Shown: in pieces, positions 1 to 12,100 of the stretch | Position numbering within the stretch: position 1 is the stretch's first letter | Layout of the letters: each line of letters starts with the position of its first letter | Assembly: GCA_907165065.1 (NCBI GenBank) | Contig: OU015544.1 | Location: 1,798,001-1,862,000 of the forward strand | Direction: 5' to 3' | From: Caprimulgus europaeus | Taxonomy: Eukaryota; Chordata; Aves; Caprimulgiformes; Caprimulgidae | DNA length: 64,000 bases | Made by a program: the position numbers and the translations under genes | The notes under the pieces: generated by a model | What the model was told of the DNA's origin: nothing | Database searches by the model: none | The model's input: only the letters and a program-made list of their open reading frames with translations

Positions 1-132
1 AACCTGATGGTTGACAAATTTGGGGTTGGTAAATTGTAAACTTGTTGCTGGTCTTTGTATCAGCTTGATGATGGTTCTTTATTATGGCTTTCACTAACCA
101 ATCTGTAACTAACTGTGGTTGTTTGATTACAG

Positions 133-156
133 AGGGAACATCCCCACGCTAAACAG
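133..156 (+). CDS. ACACA: ACACA 24-nt alternative micro-exon before the Ser-1200 phosphosite
   Basis: The acceptor is ttgattacag and the donor is CAG|gtatgg. One base completes an upstream codon, then GNIPTLN, then two bases of an Arg codon finished by the next exon. The exon is exactly 24 nt, so including or skipping it keeps the frame. Mammalian ACC1 is known to occur with and without an eight-residue insert just before rat Ser-1200. This exon sits at that place and has that length. In human ACC1 the flanking residues read [13 protein letters not shown], so skipping would leave PNRMS and keep the basic residue before the serine. The pyrimidine tract is weak, and branch-site-like ctaac/taactaac motifs lie at 93-112. 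The upstream exon is outside the window. Confidence 0.9.
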
Positions 157-3100
157 GTATGGTACTTGTCATCTTTTAAAACTTGAAAAGACAGACTAGA
201 AAGAAGTAGCCTAATACTTAATGTTTTAACATGTTTTGTTTTAGTGCCCTTATCCTTACTTGGGAAGCTCTCAAACATAACTCTGCTTTTTCCTTCCCTT
301 TTCCTCTCCCTTTGTCTAAAACATGTTTTCAGCTTTTCTTTTGCCCTTTAAAAAAGCTTTGCATGCAGCAATCTTTAAATTTGCCAGGTGACTCAGCTCA
401 TCTGCAGAATGGTACACAGCAACCTTCTGGCAGAATGCTGCTCTAGGGTCTCTTTTTTGGAAGTGGATTCTCAGCTGTTGACCCTCTGGTAGGCTGTCAC
501 AGTGAAACAGGCAGTTACTCCTTGCCAATAGCATACCTGTTGCTACTCTGGTTTCTTGCAACTAGCTTAGAATTTGTTGAGGCTGTCTCACCTCCCTCAC
601 ACCATAGATGAATCTACATCTCAAACAGCTGACAGCATGTTTTGTTGTGTTTGGGTGCTAATTTTTTCCTCCCGTGTCTCAGTTGAAAAGTATTTCTTGT
701 TCTAAATAATACATGAAAAATGTCTGCTGTCTCTTTGTTTAGTTACTGTTCTGTGATATTTTTTGTATTAGTTGTAAGAAATGTACACCAAGGCATGGCC
801 TGAAAAATTTTTCTCTTTCAAAACATGAATACCTATTATTTATTACTGCTTACAAGCCTATTTAGGGAAAAATAGTAAAAACGAGCTTGAATGTCTCGTG
901 GCTCTTAATCAGAGATAAATTATGGAAACACAGAGTGACTTTAAACATGGAGAGCTATTAATCAAACTGATGCTACTTTAAACTTGTTAACAATATACTT
1001 AGGACCATCTCACAATGGTTTTCTGAACGTGGAAAGGCAGAAGTGGTAGGAAAGCCGGTAAGTAGCAGTGTCAGCGCCCCCCAGGTTGGTCCAGGCTCGC
1101 TGTGCCTGGCAGCAGGGCCGTGGCCAGCACGGCTGGGCCCCTGGTTTGCCTGCTGTGCTACTGGCACCTGATCCAGCACGGCTGGTGAGCATCTTTTTGA
1201 CTTCACAAGTTGTAAATCAAGCATGGGCTGTGCTGAATCACTGCCCTGGTTTTTTTCCCCCCTTGCCTTCTGCCTCCTGCTGTGGCACCAGTTGGGAAGG
1301 ACAGAAATTTAACTTTGTGAATGTCTTCCTAACCCTGGGGGAGAGCGAAGCAAGTGGGAACGCACTGTTCCTGTGTTGCAGAGCACTGCTGTGTGCCTGC
1401 CTGGCTTTTCTGTCCCTTCAGAGCAAGTTTGAAGGTCTCACCGTGTTGCAGGGAGCTTTTGAAGTTGGTCTCTCAGTGAATTAAGATGAGAAATTCTAAA
1501 TAATTATTGCAGAGAAGGCAAAACCCGATTCTAGCAGTTTGGGAAAGGATGTCTCATTAGTTGTGAGCTTTTTGTTCACTGTGAGAGAAACTTCCTCTGC
1601 TAGTTTTGACCATAACATTGTGGGTCTTTAAAACACCATAAAAATAATAATAATAGCCCAAACCCCCAAATAACACAAACTATTTCACAGTTGACGTGTG
1701 CTGCTGTAGCAGTTGAACTGCATGAGAACTCAGTGATAGTTTAATATGCTCAGGATCTTGCCCTCTACCAGGAAGGAACACTGACCTTTAGTGACCAGTG
1801 CTCCTGCTTTCAATACAAGTCTCTTACCCAGTGCCTTCCTCTGAGCTTGTGTAAGTCTGTCCCAGTGCTCCTCACTTAAATAAGGAATCAGTCCTGTACC
1901 AGTGGTGTGCGCACTGCGGAGTAGCTCAGTGCTTAAACAGGAGACATCAGGCATGAGTAGGACCATGGTAAGTGTCTGGAGCTCTGCCTTCCTTGCTCCT
2001 TAAGACAGATGTGTTCTGTGGCCAACTGCTTGTATTTAGCAGCTGCTACCTTTTTGACAATCAAAACTGAGCCAGATAAATGAGTAGGGGGAGTTGCAGT
2101 GTTTTAAAAGTATGGATTCAGTTAGCTGGAGGAGCACATTAATTTGCTCAGCAGTTGAAGTGGAAGGCACTGTAACAGGACTTTATTTAGGGCAGCAATA
2201 CTAGTGTAAGACTACAGAAACCCCTGTTGCCAGTGTAGGATTTTAGAGAGGGCACTGCACCACTCTGCATTTGAGGAGCCTGAAGTACCTTATGACCAGA
2301 AAAGTGGTGGAAGCAGTAAGATAATATAGCTTGGTACACTTTAACTTCATGTGTAAAAATTTAATAAATCTTTAAAGTGTCAAAGCTTAGAATTATTGTT
2401 GTTTATCTCAGTATTCCACCTGGAAAGCAAAACAGACATACAGGAGGAAAAATGCGTTTGGCTTTGCATAGTCATAATTCACCTGTCACCTCAGAAACGC
2501 CTTGAGTACCACCTGTTTTAACGGGTTATAACATCATTTCCTAACCATTACCTGTGCCTGTACGCTGGGCCAAGGTCCAGGTAAGGGCATTAATGGCACC
2601 AGGGGCATGCCAGCACTGCAGGGGCTTTGGAGAAGACAGCACAGCAGGTCTGGCGTGCTGGAGAACCTAACAAATCGTGCAGCAGTTGTGTTGTTAAACA
2701 GCCACGCTGCGGGCGGTCAGAGCACACACACCTGCACAGATCTTTATCCAGTGATGATGTTCTTCTCTCCCTTGTCCCTGCTAACTGTGATCTTATTGAA
2801 TTGCTGTTTAGAATGTCCTTCTCTTCCAACCTCAATCACTACGGGATGGTCCACGTAGCTAGCGTGAGTGATGTCCTGCTAGACAATTCATTCACTCCGC
2901 CGTGCCAGCGGATGGGCGGAATGGTCTCCTTCCGCACCTTCGAGGATTTTGTCAGGTATGTGGGGAAAGGTGGCGATGCTTTGTGTTACCAGCTTCCTAG
3001 GTGGGCCCAAATGGAACTGGGAGAAATCTTTACCTTGTCTAGAGTCAGGTTTAAACTGGTCCTGAGCTTGTTTGCTAAGTTTCTGGAGTTTCAGGTGGAG

Positions 3101-6100
3101 GTTTGTTTGGATCCCCTTGTCTGTCTCCTTGAGATAAGTGAAAGTTTCAGACTGCTGTAAGAGCAGTTTGTGGCCAGAAGGATCAGCATCCTGAATTTCT
3201 GCTGATTAGAGATCATTTGCAATTGTGCTGATTTCTTCTAACGCTCTTATTCACACATATATACGTGGGAGAGCGTGTTCTTTGTGCTTCTAACCTTGTA
3301 GGTGTGGGCAAAAAAACCCCAGCAGAGCCCATAGCAGTTGTGAGGGCCTGCAACCATAAGATCCCTGACAAATGTTAGAAGATCCAGTCCTGCTTTGGTT
3401 TGAGGGCTGGAGGAGGTATTGCCTCCTCATCTTTTGAGTTTGTCCTGCAAAGGGAAGGAGTCCTTTTCTCTCCCTCCTCTCCTCAGCAACATGATTTTGG
3501 ATTTTAGCACTAGATGCTTGCAGTGAGCTAGCAGCAGTGTGTTGGTGACTAACACTTCTGGTGTCTTTCAGAATCTTTGATGAAGTGATGGGTTGCTTCT
3601 GCGACTCTCCTCCCCAGAGCCCAACCTTCCCCGAAGCTGGCCATGCTTCCTTGTATGATGAAGACAAGGTATGGTAGCTTTTTCTCTTGAGATTGCTCTC
3701 AGGTTGGAAACAGAAGGCCTGCAGAATGCTGCAGTGACTGCAGGCTAGATACTTTTCACTCGCTGGAGTGCTGGAAGCAGGAGTTAAGAGCTTTATGTAT
3801 TTATGTATGTGATTTGTTTGCTTGTTCCACAGCAGGTGATTCAAAGTAGGTGGCCATTTTCTGACTCTATTCTAAACTACAGCTAAGTCTCTACTTTCCA
3901 TGTAAATTTAGTGTGTAGATTTTAACATCAGCAGAATTACTGGAGCCACAGCAGCGTAACTGAGAGTTCAGACCCACAATTAAGTTTCCAGACCTTCTCT
4001 GTGCATTGGGGTGTTGAACTGCATATTCTACTGCCTTTACCTTCAGTCTGACGTGCCTTATTTTCTGTCTTACACCCTTCCTAGTCACACTACCTTCTGA
4101 TTCTTCCTGCTGTTCTACCGCTTGGAACTGTTTTTAGGAGGAAAAGACGAGAGGAACCCCTCAATTTTTGCATTGGTGTGGAGAACAGGTGCCGTGGCAG
4201 CAGATGGTTTATACTCCTTAGTGACAGGAGACCAGTTTCCCTGAGAGACACAGGTCACTGCTCCGTGCTGCCCTCCAGCAGCAGGAAGCTCTGTTGGAGT
4301 ACAGTCTGTGTCCAGAACAGGGCTTGGTTTTAACCTGATCCACTCATCTTGATGTGTGGAAATACAGTAGCCTTGTTCCAGGATATTACCCTCACCCTCA
4401 GTGTCCGTGGATCTCTCTCTTTGCCTCCCCCTCACCTCACCAGTGGTAATTTCCTGCTCACACTCGGTGTTTCACAGTCATCTGCAGGCTCTTAAATGCT
4501 AAATTTGTCATTTCTCAGAGCTCTAATTGATGCTTCCACAGTATTTCATTTTGCTGTAGATACAAAACCACACGTTGTTCTGCTCCTACACTTTGAATTT
4601 ACTTAATTTCATTACCTTTCTTGATGCCAAAGTCCTCTTATGTCCTGCCTGTACTGCATCTTGTAAAGAGAGGACCTGACCCTGCATTCTTTCTGCATCC
4701 AAATGAAGCACACTTGAGTTAGCCAAGTCAGATGTGACCATCAGAATTGGATTCTCCAAATGAAGCTCTTGTTTGCTGTTTGTGGACGTTACCTCTTACA
4801 TCTGTGAAGCTGCACATTTGTGAGGGTGCTTGGTGAAGGATTTCCCTCATATTTTTCCTTGGTTTACAGCATGTTCTGCTGAGGTCATTTTCCTTAGGAC
4901 ATCTGTGTTTGAGAGTTGTATTTAGGGAGCCTGTTTGGAGAGCTCACAGGTGTTAAGGTGTTAACTATTTATTTATGGGGAATATTTTCTTTATATTGCA
5001 GGCTGCCCGTGAGGAGCCCATTCACATTCTGAATGTTGCTATTAAAACAGACAGCGACGTTGACGATGATGGGCTGGCAGCCATGTTCAGAGAGTTCACC
5101 CAAAGCAAGGTAAGTTGCCTTGATTCTCTCTCTGGAGCTGTGTGATTGTGCAGAACAGTTCTGTCTGCTTTGGGAAAAGCCAGTAGGTTCCTCGGGTTTT
5201 TGTTTGATTCTTTTTTTTTTCCCCAAACAAATAAATACAACAGATACACCTTCAATTTATCCCACGTAAATCCCACGTAGCTGCACCTTTCTGAAGCCTC
5301 CAGGTCATTGTTTCTCTTTGCAGTGCATGCTAATCCATCAGGTCAGGACTTCTTCCCTTTTGCTTTTGAGAGCAAAGGTGAGAGACCTTTAAGGTTTTAA
5401 ATGGATCAGGTCAATCTTCAGTACCTACCTCCAGATGCTCTGCAAAAATATGCTTTATCCCTCTGCCTGGTGGCAGAGTTGTTATATGAGTAGCAGAGCA
5501 TGGAAAGCGACATTAAAATGGCCTGTGTTTTCCGTATCACAGCAGTCTTAATGCAATTAAAATCTGTTCTCCTTGTTGTTGGCCTGCTGGAGCACCCCCC
5601 TAGTATGATATTTCTGGCACAAGGTGGAACTGTTTTGGTATGTTCTGTTGCTCCTTAAGTCTGAGATACCTTTTAGAGCACCAACTGTTAGTCCTGTGGT
5701 CATTTGTGAGATGACATGGGTTGGGGATAGCCTCCTCGTGTCCACTGCCCTCTCCTGTCTGCCTGCACTTGCTTTTCTGGTTGGTGTGAAGAACTGCTCC
5801 ACTGGCTCCTGGAGGTGAATAGGCCACCAGGCACTGGGACCCTGCTGCATCCATGGTACCTGCAATGACCATGGGAGGACTGAGCAAGTGGTTTCTAAGT
5901 TCTCTTCCCAGTGTGGGAGGTGGTGATACCTTCTGCAGAAATCAGGGCTTCCAAAATGGGGCTGGTATCCACGTGGTGTCAGCAGCTTCCTGTCTCTTTA
6001 AGCAAAGAAAATAATAAAATATAGAAATTAAAACTAGTTCTGCTTTTCATCTGCTTGATCATGCTCCAGGCGTTTTATGGGAGGGGATAAAAGGAAAGAG

Positions 6101-9100
6101 GTAAAAAAAAAAAATTCCAAAAGACATTAAACTATCAAATAGGTTGATCCAAATTGTCCAAATAATCTTCTAGTCCCAGCATGTTGTGTGTGGTTTTTTT
6201 AATAGAAATTAGGATCATATACTTGTAAATGACTTGTGGAGGAGATTGAGGCAGTCAGTGTAAATGGAGTTTCTCCAGGTGCTGATGGCTAATCGCTCTG
6301 TAATAGCTGTGGCCTTGCTGTGAGACCCACGTTATTACGATGTAATCAGAATCCTGTTGCTATGCTGTTATTGTCTGCCACTTGTGGAATTTTAAAAGCA
6401 ATAACAATTTTTGCTTTTTAAATCATGGCATTATTAAAGTTATTTTCTTCCTCTTGCCATGAATATAGTCACTGATGCTCATTTTCAAAGGGCTTAACCT
6501 TAGTAAAACATTTCAGTCTGTGCTGAAAGAGGTTGTTTTGTTCCTGGTCTAGCTGAGTTCTTGTTTCTTGTTTCGTTTTTTTTTGTTCTTTTTTTTTTTC
6601 TTTGCTTTTAAATTAGAAAAAGGAGGAGAAAGAAAAAAAGTTTTAGAAATAGGAGCAGAATTATAAAATCTTAACACTTCAAAAGATCAGTGGTGTGGCA
6701 AATACTGGTTTTGAAATGTGGAATTTGATAAAGAAGCAACCAGAATGGATATTCTAGCATCTAATTGAAAAAGCTAAGTAACACTGTCATGTGCCACCTT
6801 GGCAGCACTGACACATCTGTCCTTTGGTGTGGGTGGGCCATGTGCTTATTGTGCCAAAATCAGGTACATGCTACATGCTTCTTGGGTCAGTTCCTTTAAA
6901 ACTCCTTTTCCAGCGTTCTCCATGGCTTTACCGTGTCCATGCTGTGCTCCCTTCAAAAAGTCATCTTGGCAAAAAGCACCAGCTGTGGCAAATTGACCCA
7001 GAATGTATCCTGCAAGACTTGTGAAGGGCTCTTGTGCTGGACCTGTTGGCCAGGCTGGGCTGGAGCGCTGGGTGCGGGCCACTTGGTCACTTACCTCCCC
7101 AGATTTAATGCATTTGCCTCTGTGTGCTGCTGGGCCATCGTCAGCTGAGCAGTCTTAGCTGTCAGTGCACTGCAGTGGACTGGGAACTCACAGCACAGAT
7201 GCAGGAGGATCTGCAGAGCTTTTTCAGTCCACAGAAGATTTCAACATGGTTTTGATGTGTTCTTTTTGTTAACCCAGTCGCTGATTCCATCCTTACCTTT
7301 TTACAGAAATCAGTCCTGATTGAGCATGGGATTCGGAGGCTGACTTTCCTCGTAGCACAGAAGGTATTTTGCTATCTCTCATGCTGCTCAGAGCTCTCTG
7401 GTTTCTAGCTCATAACAACACTGATGTCTGATGTGTTTTTTCCCAAATTAAATGCTGTATGAACTGTATTTAGTTTTCTCTTCACTGTTTTTGTTCTCTA
7501 AAATTTGAGCTGGTTTTGATGAATTCGCTTAAGAAAATTAATTTACAATTGTAAACAATCTTGGCACTTCTTGTGTTCTTGAATTAATTAATCTTTAATT
7601 TTCATCCTAATTGCTAGCTTTCTTCTGCTTTTTTTTTTTTTCTTGTCTTCCTGTGTTTGTATGTTTCGTTTGTAAGGACTTCAGGAAACAGGTCAACTAT
7701 GAGGTGGATCAGAGATTTCATGTAAGTAAAAAGGGCCTAGGACACGGTGGTATTCTTGACCTGAGGCCAGGAGACACGTAAGTGACTCTGGGCTTCTCCT
7801 TTGGTTCTTAGTCAGGCATTTAATGCCAACATTGGTGTCAGGGTTAAGTGGAGTATGGGAACAAACATCTAACTTCAAATACAGGAGTGGCCTTTTGCAT
7901 TCAGTGGGGCCATTCACAATGCTAAAGTCTCTCCTGTAACCTGGCTGAACTCATGACTGCCACATTAATAAAGATCTCGTTTGGTTCAGTATTGTTTTGT
8001 GTTCTAAAATGTGATTATACAATTAAATTTTTGTGTTTCTTGTGCAGTGTGGTGATTTCTTTAGCTTTCTTACTGATATTTTAAAATAACTTAGAGGAGT
8101 AATTGAAGGGACTTGCTAAATTTCACATAGTGGCTTAGTGATATTGAAAATGTTTGGTGCTCTTACTGCTAAGAATTACTTCTTTCCCCAGGGCTTGGGC
8201 ATCAGTGAGTTTAGTTTTCAAGGTGGCAGTGTAAGGCATAAACCAGATTTTTATCCCTTGTGTATCTACTTTACAACTCTGGAAGTTATTAGGAGTCTTG
8301 AAAGTGCAAGAAATTCATCCTGTGCTCAATACACCTGGTTTAGCAAGCCTTACAAAAGGAAAACTGGTTTACAAATCAGCAAAAATAGTGTTGGAGCAAA
8401 TGTGGGTATCACCACACAGGAATCGCTGCTCACAGGACAGCCACAGGTACGGATCAGTGAACAGCTTCTGTAGGAAACTGGGCTCTTTGGGGAGGTGTTG
8501 GGACCTTAAGCAAGGAAGTCCAGGCTTTAGGTTTAAAAAAAGGACATTTTAGAGAATGGGTTTGGTACTTGGGGACTGAAAAACAAGTCGATGAATAAGC
8601 ACAGCAGCCTGTGTCAGTGGTCAGACAGGAGACAGAGGAGAGAAGGAGCCATCACCCAGAGCTGGCCCTGAGCTGCCATTGAGAGCCATGGGCTGCTCAG
8701 CTGCTCCTGGCTCCTGAGCTGGAGCAGGCAGCGTGTGTCATCTGTCTGCAAAGTTTGTAGGGTACCTCTGGGACCTCCAGTGAGTGTCAGTCTTTATTAC
8801 TGTCTCCTATTCTATTCTGTTTATTACTGGACCAACTATTAACTTAGCCAAGGCCTGGGCTTGGGTTTGTTTTTGTTTTAATTACAGTCTATATAATTAG
8901 TTCCCAGCATGTTGAGGTAATAGAGAGTTGCTCCAGCAAGCTTCCAATTTCCTCATCTCATTAGGTTTTTAACGTGATTATTAGTATAATAATCAACTAT
9001 GATGATTTCTGTTGTAGCTTTTCACATTCTGCAGTTTGCAGGGTGTCTTGATTGGCTAATTTAGGCAAATTATTTTGATTGTCTTGATGATGGTTGGTTG

Positions 9101-12100
9101 ATTAGAACACAGCGGGGGTATAATTCTTCTGCCTAGGAAATGGAGCACTCTTTTGGTTTTTGGTACCAGAGCACTGAGAATTTTTGTGTGTGTGCACATC
9201 TAATTATTATATTTGCCCACAACACTAGTCAAATGCCTTGGCAGCAATTACATTAGTGATAGAATGAGCATGGATGATGTTAGGAGGAATTGGCAGTGTG
9301 CAGAGGAGGACAGGTAGGAGGAATTGGGAAGAGAGGTGAGGAAATGTGGAAGTGGTGGTTTTCTTGGAGTATAGTTGATGCTCACAGACTCACCTAATAC
9401 ACCTATTGCCTGAATTTCCAGGCAGCATTTCCTGTACTATCCTGGAAGTCATATTCCAGGGAAACACAAATTATTTTGCTCAATTGAGAGTCACCAGGTG
9501 AAGTTCTGGGGACTTTTTAATAGGAGTTTGAGGAAGGTGACTAGCTAGGAGATTACTTAAAAGTTGTGTTGCTCAGTGGAGCCTTTCATTAACAGTGAAA
9601 TGTGATTCAGAAATTCAGTGACTCCAGGTCAGGTACCTTCTTTTTTTCTTGGTAAGACAGTTCTGGCAGGTTGTGTATGTTCTCTCAGGTCACCTTCAGC
9701 ACAAGTGGCTGGTGTTCTCATGTTGATGCAAAGCATTCACAAAAGTTTCTCCACCCAGTAGAAGTGTAGCTCCACAGCAGTGGATGGCTTTCTGTGGGTG
9801 GAACCAGAGGGACAGGTAGAAGGATGCTGCCTGGTCTTTTCCTAAGGCACATGCAATGTAGAGCCCTTACAATTTGCTAGGATTTTTATCTGTGTGATAG
9901 AATAACAAAGAAACCTAATCATATTTGGGGGACTTTTGTAGAGAACTATTTAATACATGAGGATTGAGTTATTAGCTTACAATTCCTAGTTCTCCTTGGG
10001 AAGAGAGAGTATTTCTAGCAGTAACAGTATGAGGAGAGCTGTAGAATACAGATGGTTGTTTTGTGTACCTCTGTTTACATAATGGAGTGTTAATGTCATC
10101 GTGTGGCTCCCAAACATTTCCACAGTAATCATCCTCAGAATAGAACTAGAAGTTTCCCACTGCTGTCTGGCCAGTTCCTTGTTATTGTCTGTTAATAATT
10201 GACTGTAATAATCAAAAGCCAATCAAGTAGCCTCTGTTGCATTAGCAGCGACAAGAGGTTTAAACTACCTCTGCTGCTTTCCTGAGGTAACGTGGCTTTG
10301 CACCACCCTTTGTGATGCTGAAAAAGCAGCTTGTGACAACTTCTGTCGCCTCCTGTGCTGTGGTGCTGCCCCAGGCCTGGCCTGTGAGCACTCTCTGGGC
10401 AGATGGGATGGTTTCCTAATGGAAGACTGACGTCATTGTTTTTCCTTTCAAACAGAGGGAGTTTCCAAAGTTCTTCACGTTCCGTGCCCGGGATAAGGTA
10501 AATTTCCTAATCTTAATACTTTTCTCTAAGTGTTGGCTTTATCCTTCTTCCATGCAGCTGTTCCTTGTGAGGCTAAAAAGGTGGGAGCTCCTCCAGCCCA
10601 ACTTCACTGCCTAGTGCAGTATTTTCTCCTCCCTCGCTAGGCTGGTCGTCCACACACCCCGCAGCTGACGTCACTAACAATGACGAGTCTCTGAAATTTG
10701 GGGATAAAATGTGTGCATTTGGAAGCCTGGCCTGAAGCTTCTGTTCATGCAGATTTTAGTTGCAGTGTAACCAGGGAGCGTTGGACGCAGTACAGTGGTT
10801 CAACACCAAACTTTCTGGCTGTTGTGGAAAAGAGGGGTTTGTGGGGTGAGCTTGAGAACTTGCTGTCTTGCAATTAGACTTCTGCTCTCAGTGTTTCAGC
10901 AATTTCAGTGCAGCTGGTAGTGCTAATGACTCTGCATGGATAAAAAATTCTGGGCTGGATTAATTGGAATTTTTAGGTTTTCAATTAAATGTGAAATGTC
11001 ATAATGGATGTTGTCAGTGTTTCAGCTTCTTAACCTGCCCTCCTCTCTTACACCCTTTCCTACCTCTGTGATGCTGGTGGCTCCAGTTTGAGGAAGACAG
11101 GATTTACCGTCACCTGGAGCCAGCTCTGGCTTTCCAGCTGGAGTTGAACCGCATGCGGAACTTCGATCTCACTGCCATTCCGTGTGCCAATCACAAAATG
11201 CATCTCTACCTGGGAGCAGCTAAAGTGGAAGTGGGGACAGAAGTGACAGACTACAGGTTCTTCGTCAGAGCTATCATAAGGCACTCGGATCTGGTGACGA
11301 AGGTGGGTTTTGTCACCTGTGCGAGGTCCCTCTCCAACACAGTGTATGAATCACTGTAAATCATTGTAGGAACCTGCATGCAAACACCTCACCTGTATGG
11401 AGTGCTGTGGAGGTGGCCCTCTCTTTGCTAGCATTGGCTCTCCACAAGCAGGTCTTCAGAGACCTCGTATTCCTGTGCTTCAGGGAGACTTTTCTGTGGC
11501 CCAAGGGGATAGTCAGAAATCCTTGCACGATGAGGCCCCAGTTGTTTCTCTGCGTTTCTCCTGCACTGCTGCAGTAATGGTTTGCCCTGCCTGATTTCAG
11601 ATTTCCACTGACCTAAGTGAGGGCACGAGTCGGGCGGGTACGCGAGCCCGGGCAGTGGGAGCGCTGGCTCTGTGGCTGTGGTGGATCTGGTCAGGGTTTC
11701 CTGCTGAAACTGATGGAACCTATTTTCTCAGTCAAGTCCTTCTGCAGTTTTTCAAACACTGTCTTCTTGGGCTGGGATTTTTGAGTAGAAGGTAAATTCT
11801 TTGTTGACAATATCTGGCAGGAAGCCTCCTTTGAGTATCTGCAAAACGAGGGGGAGCGACTGCTTTTGGAAGCCATGGACGAGTTGGAGGTGGCGTTCAA
11901 TAACACCAACGTGCGCACCGACTGCAATCACATCTTCTTAAACTTCGTGCCTACCGTCATCATGGACCCATCTAAGGTATGATCTCTTCTCTGCCTCTAA
12001 ACTGGGTGGGGTTTTTTGGGGGCTTGACTCACCAGAATCAAATGGTCTTTTCTTGCCTTTTTATGCTATGCAATTGCACCTATTGATTGATGACATTTTA

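Noticed and set aside
1068..1484. Plus-strand open frame of 138 codons in the first long intron
   Set aside because: No homology, no splice support and low-information composition. Treated as chance.
2745..2811. GTGATGA-type box upstream of exon 2812 as a C/D snoRNA
   Set aside because: No matching D box, terminal stem or C'/D' pair was found.
2627..3160. Plus-strand open frame of 177 codons
   Set aside because: It contains the real exon 2812-2955 but runs through clear splice sites on both sides. The flanking translation is not ACC1.
3290..3844. Minus-strand open frame of 184 codons
   Set aside because: It overlaps the ACACA exon at 3572-3668 antisense and shows no recognisable domain. 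Likely a shadow of the exon's coding bias.
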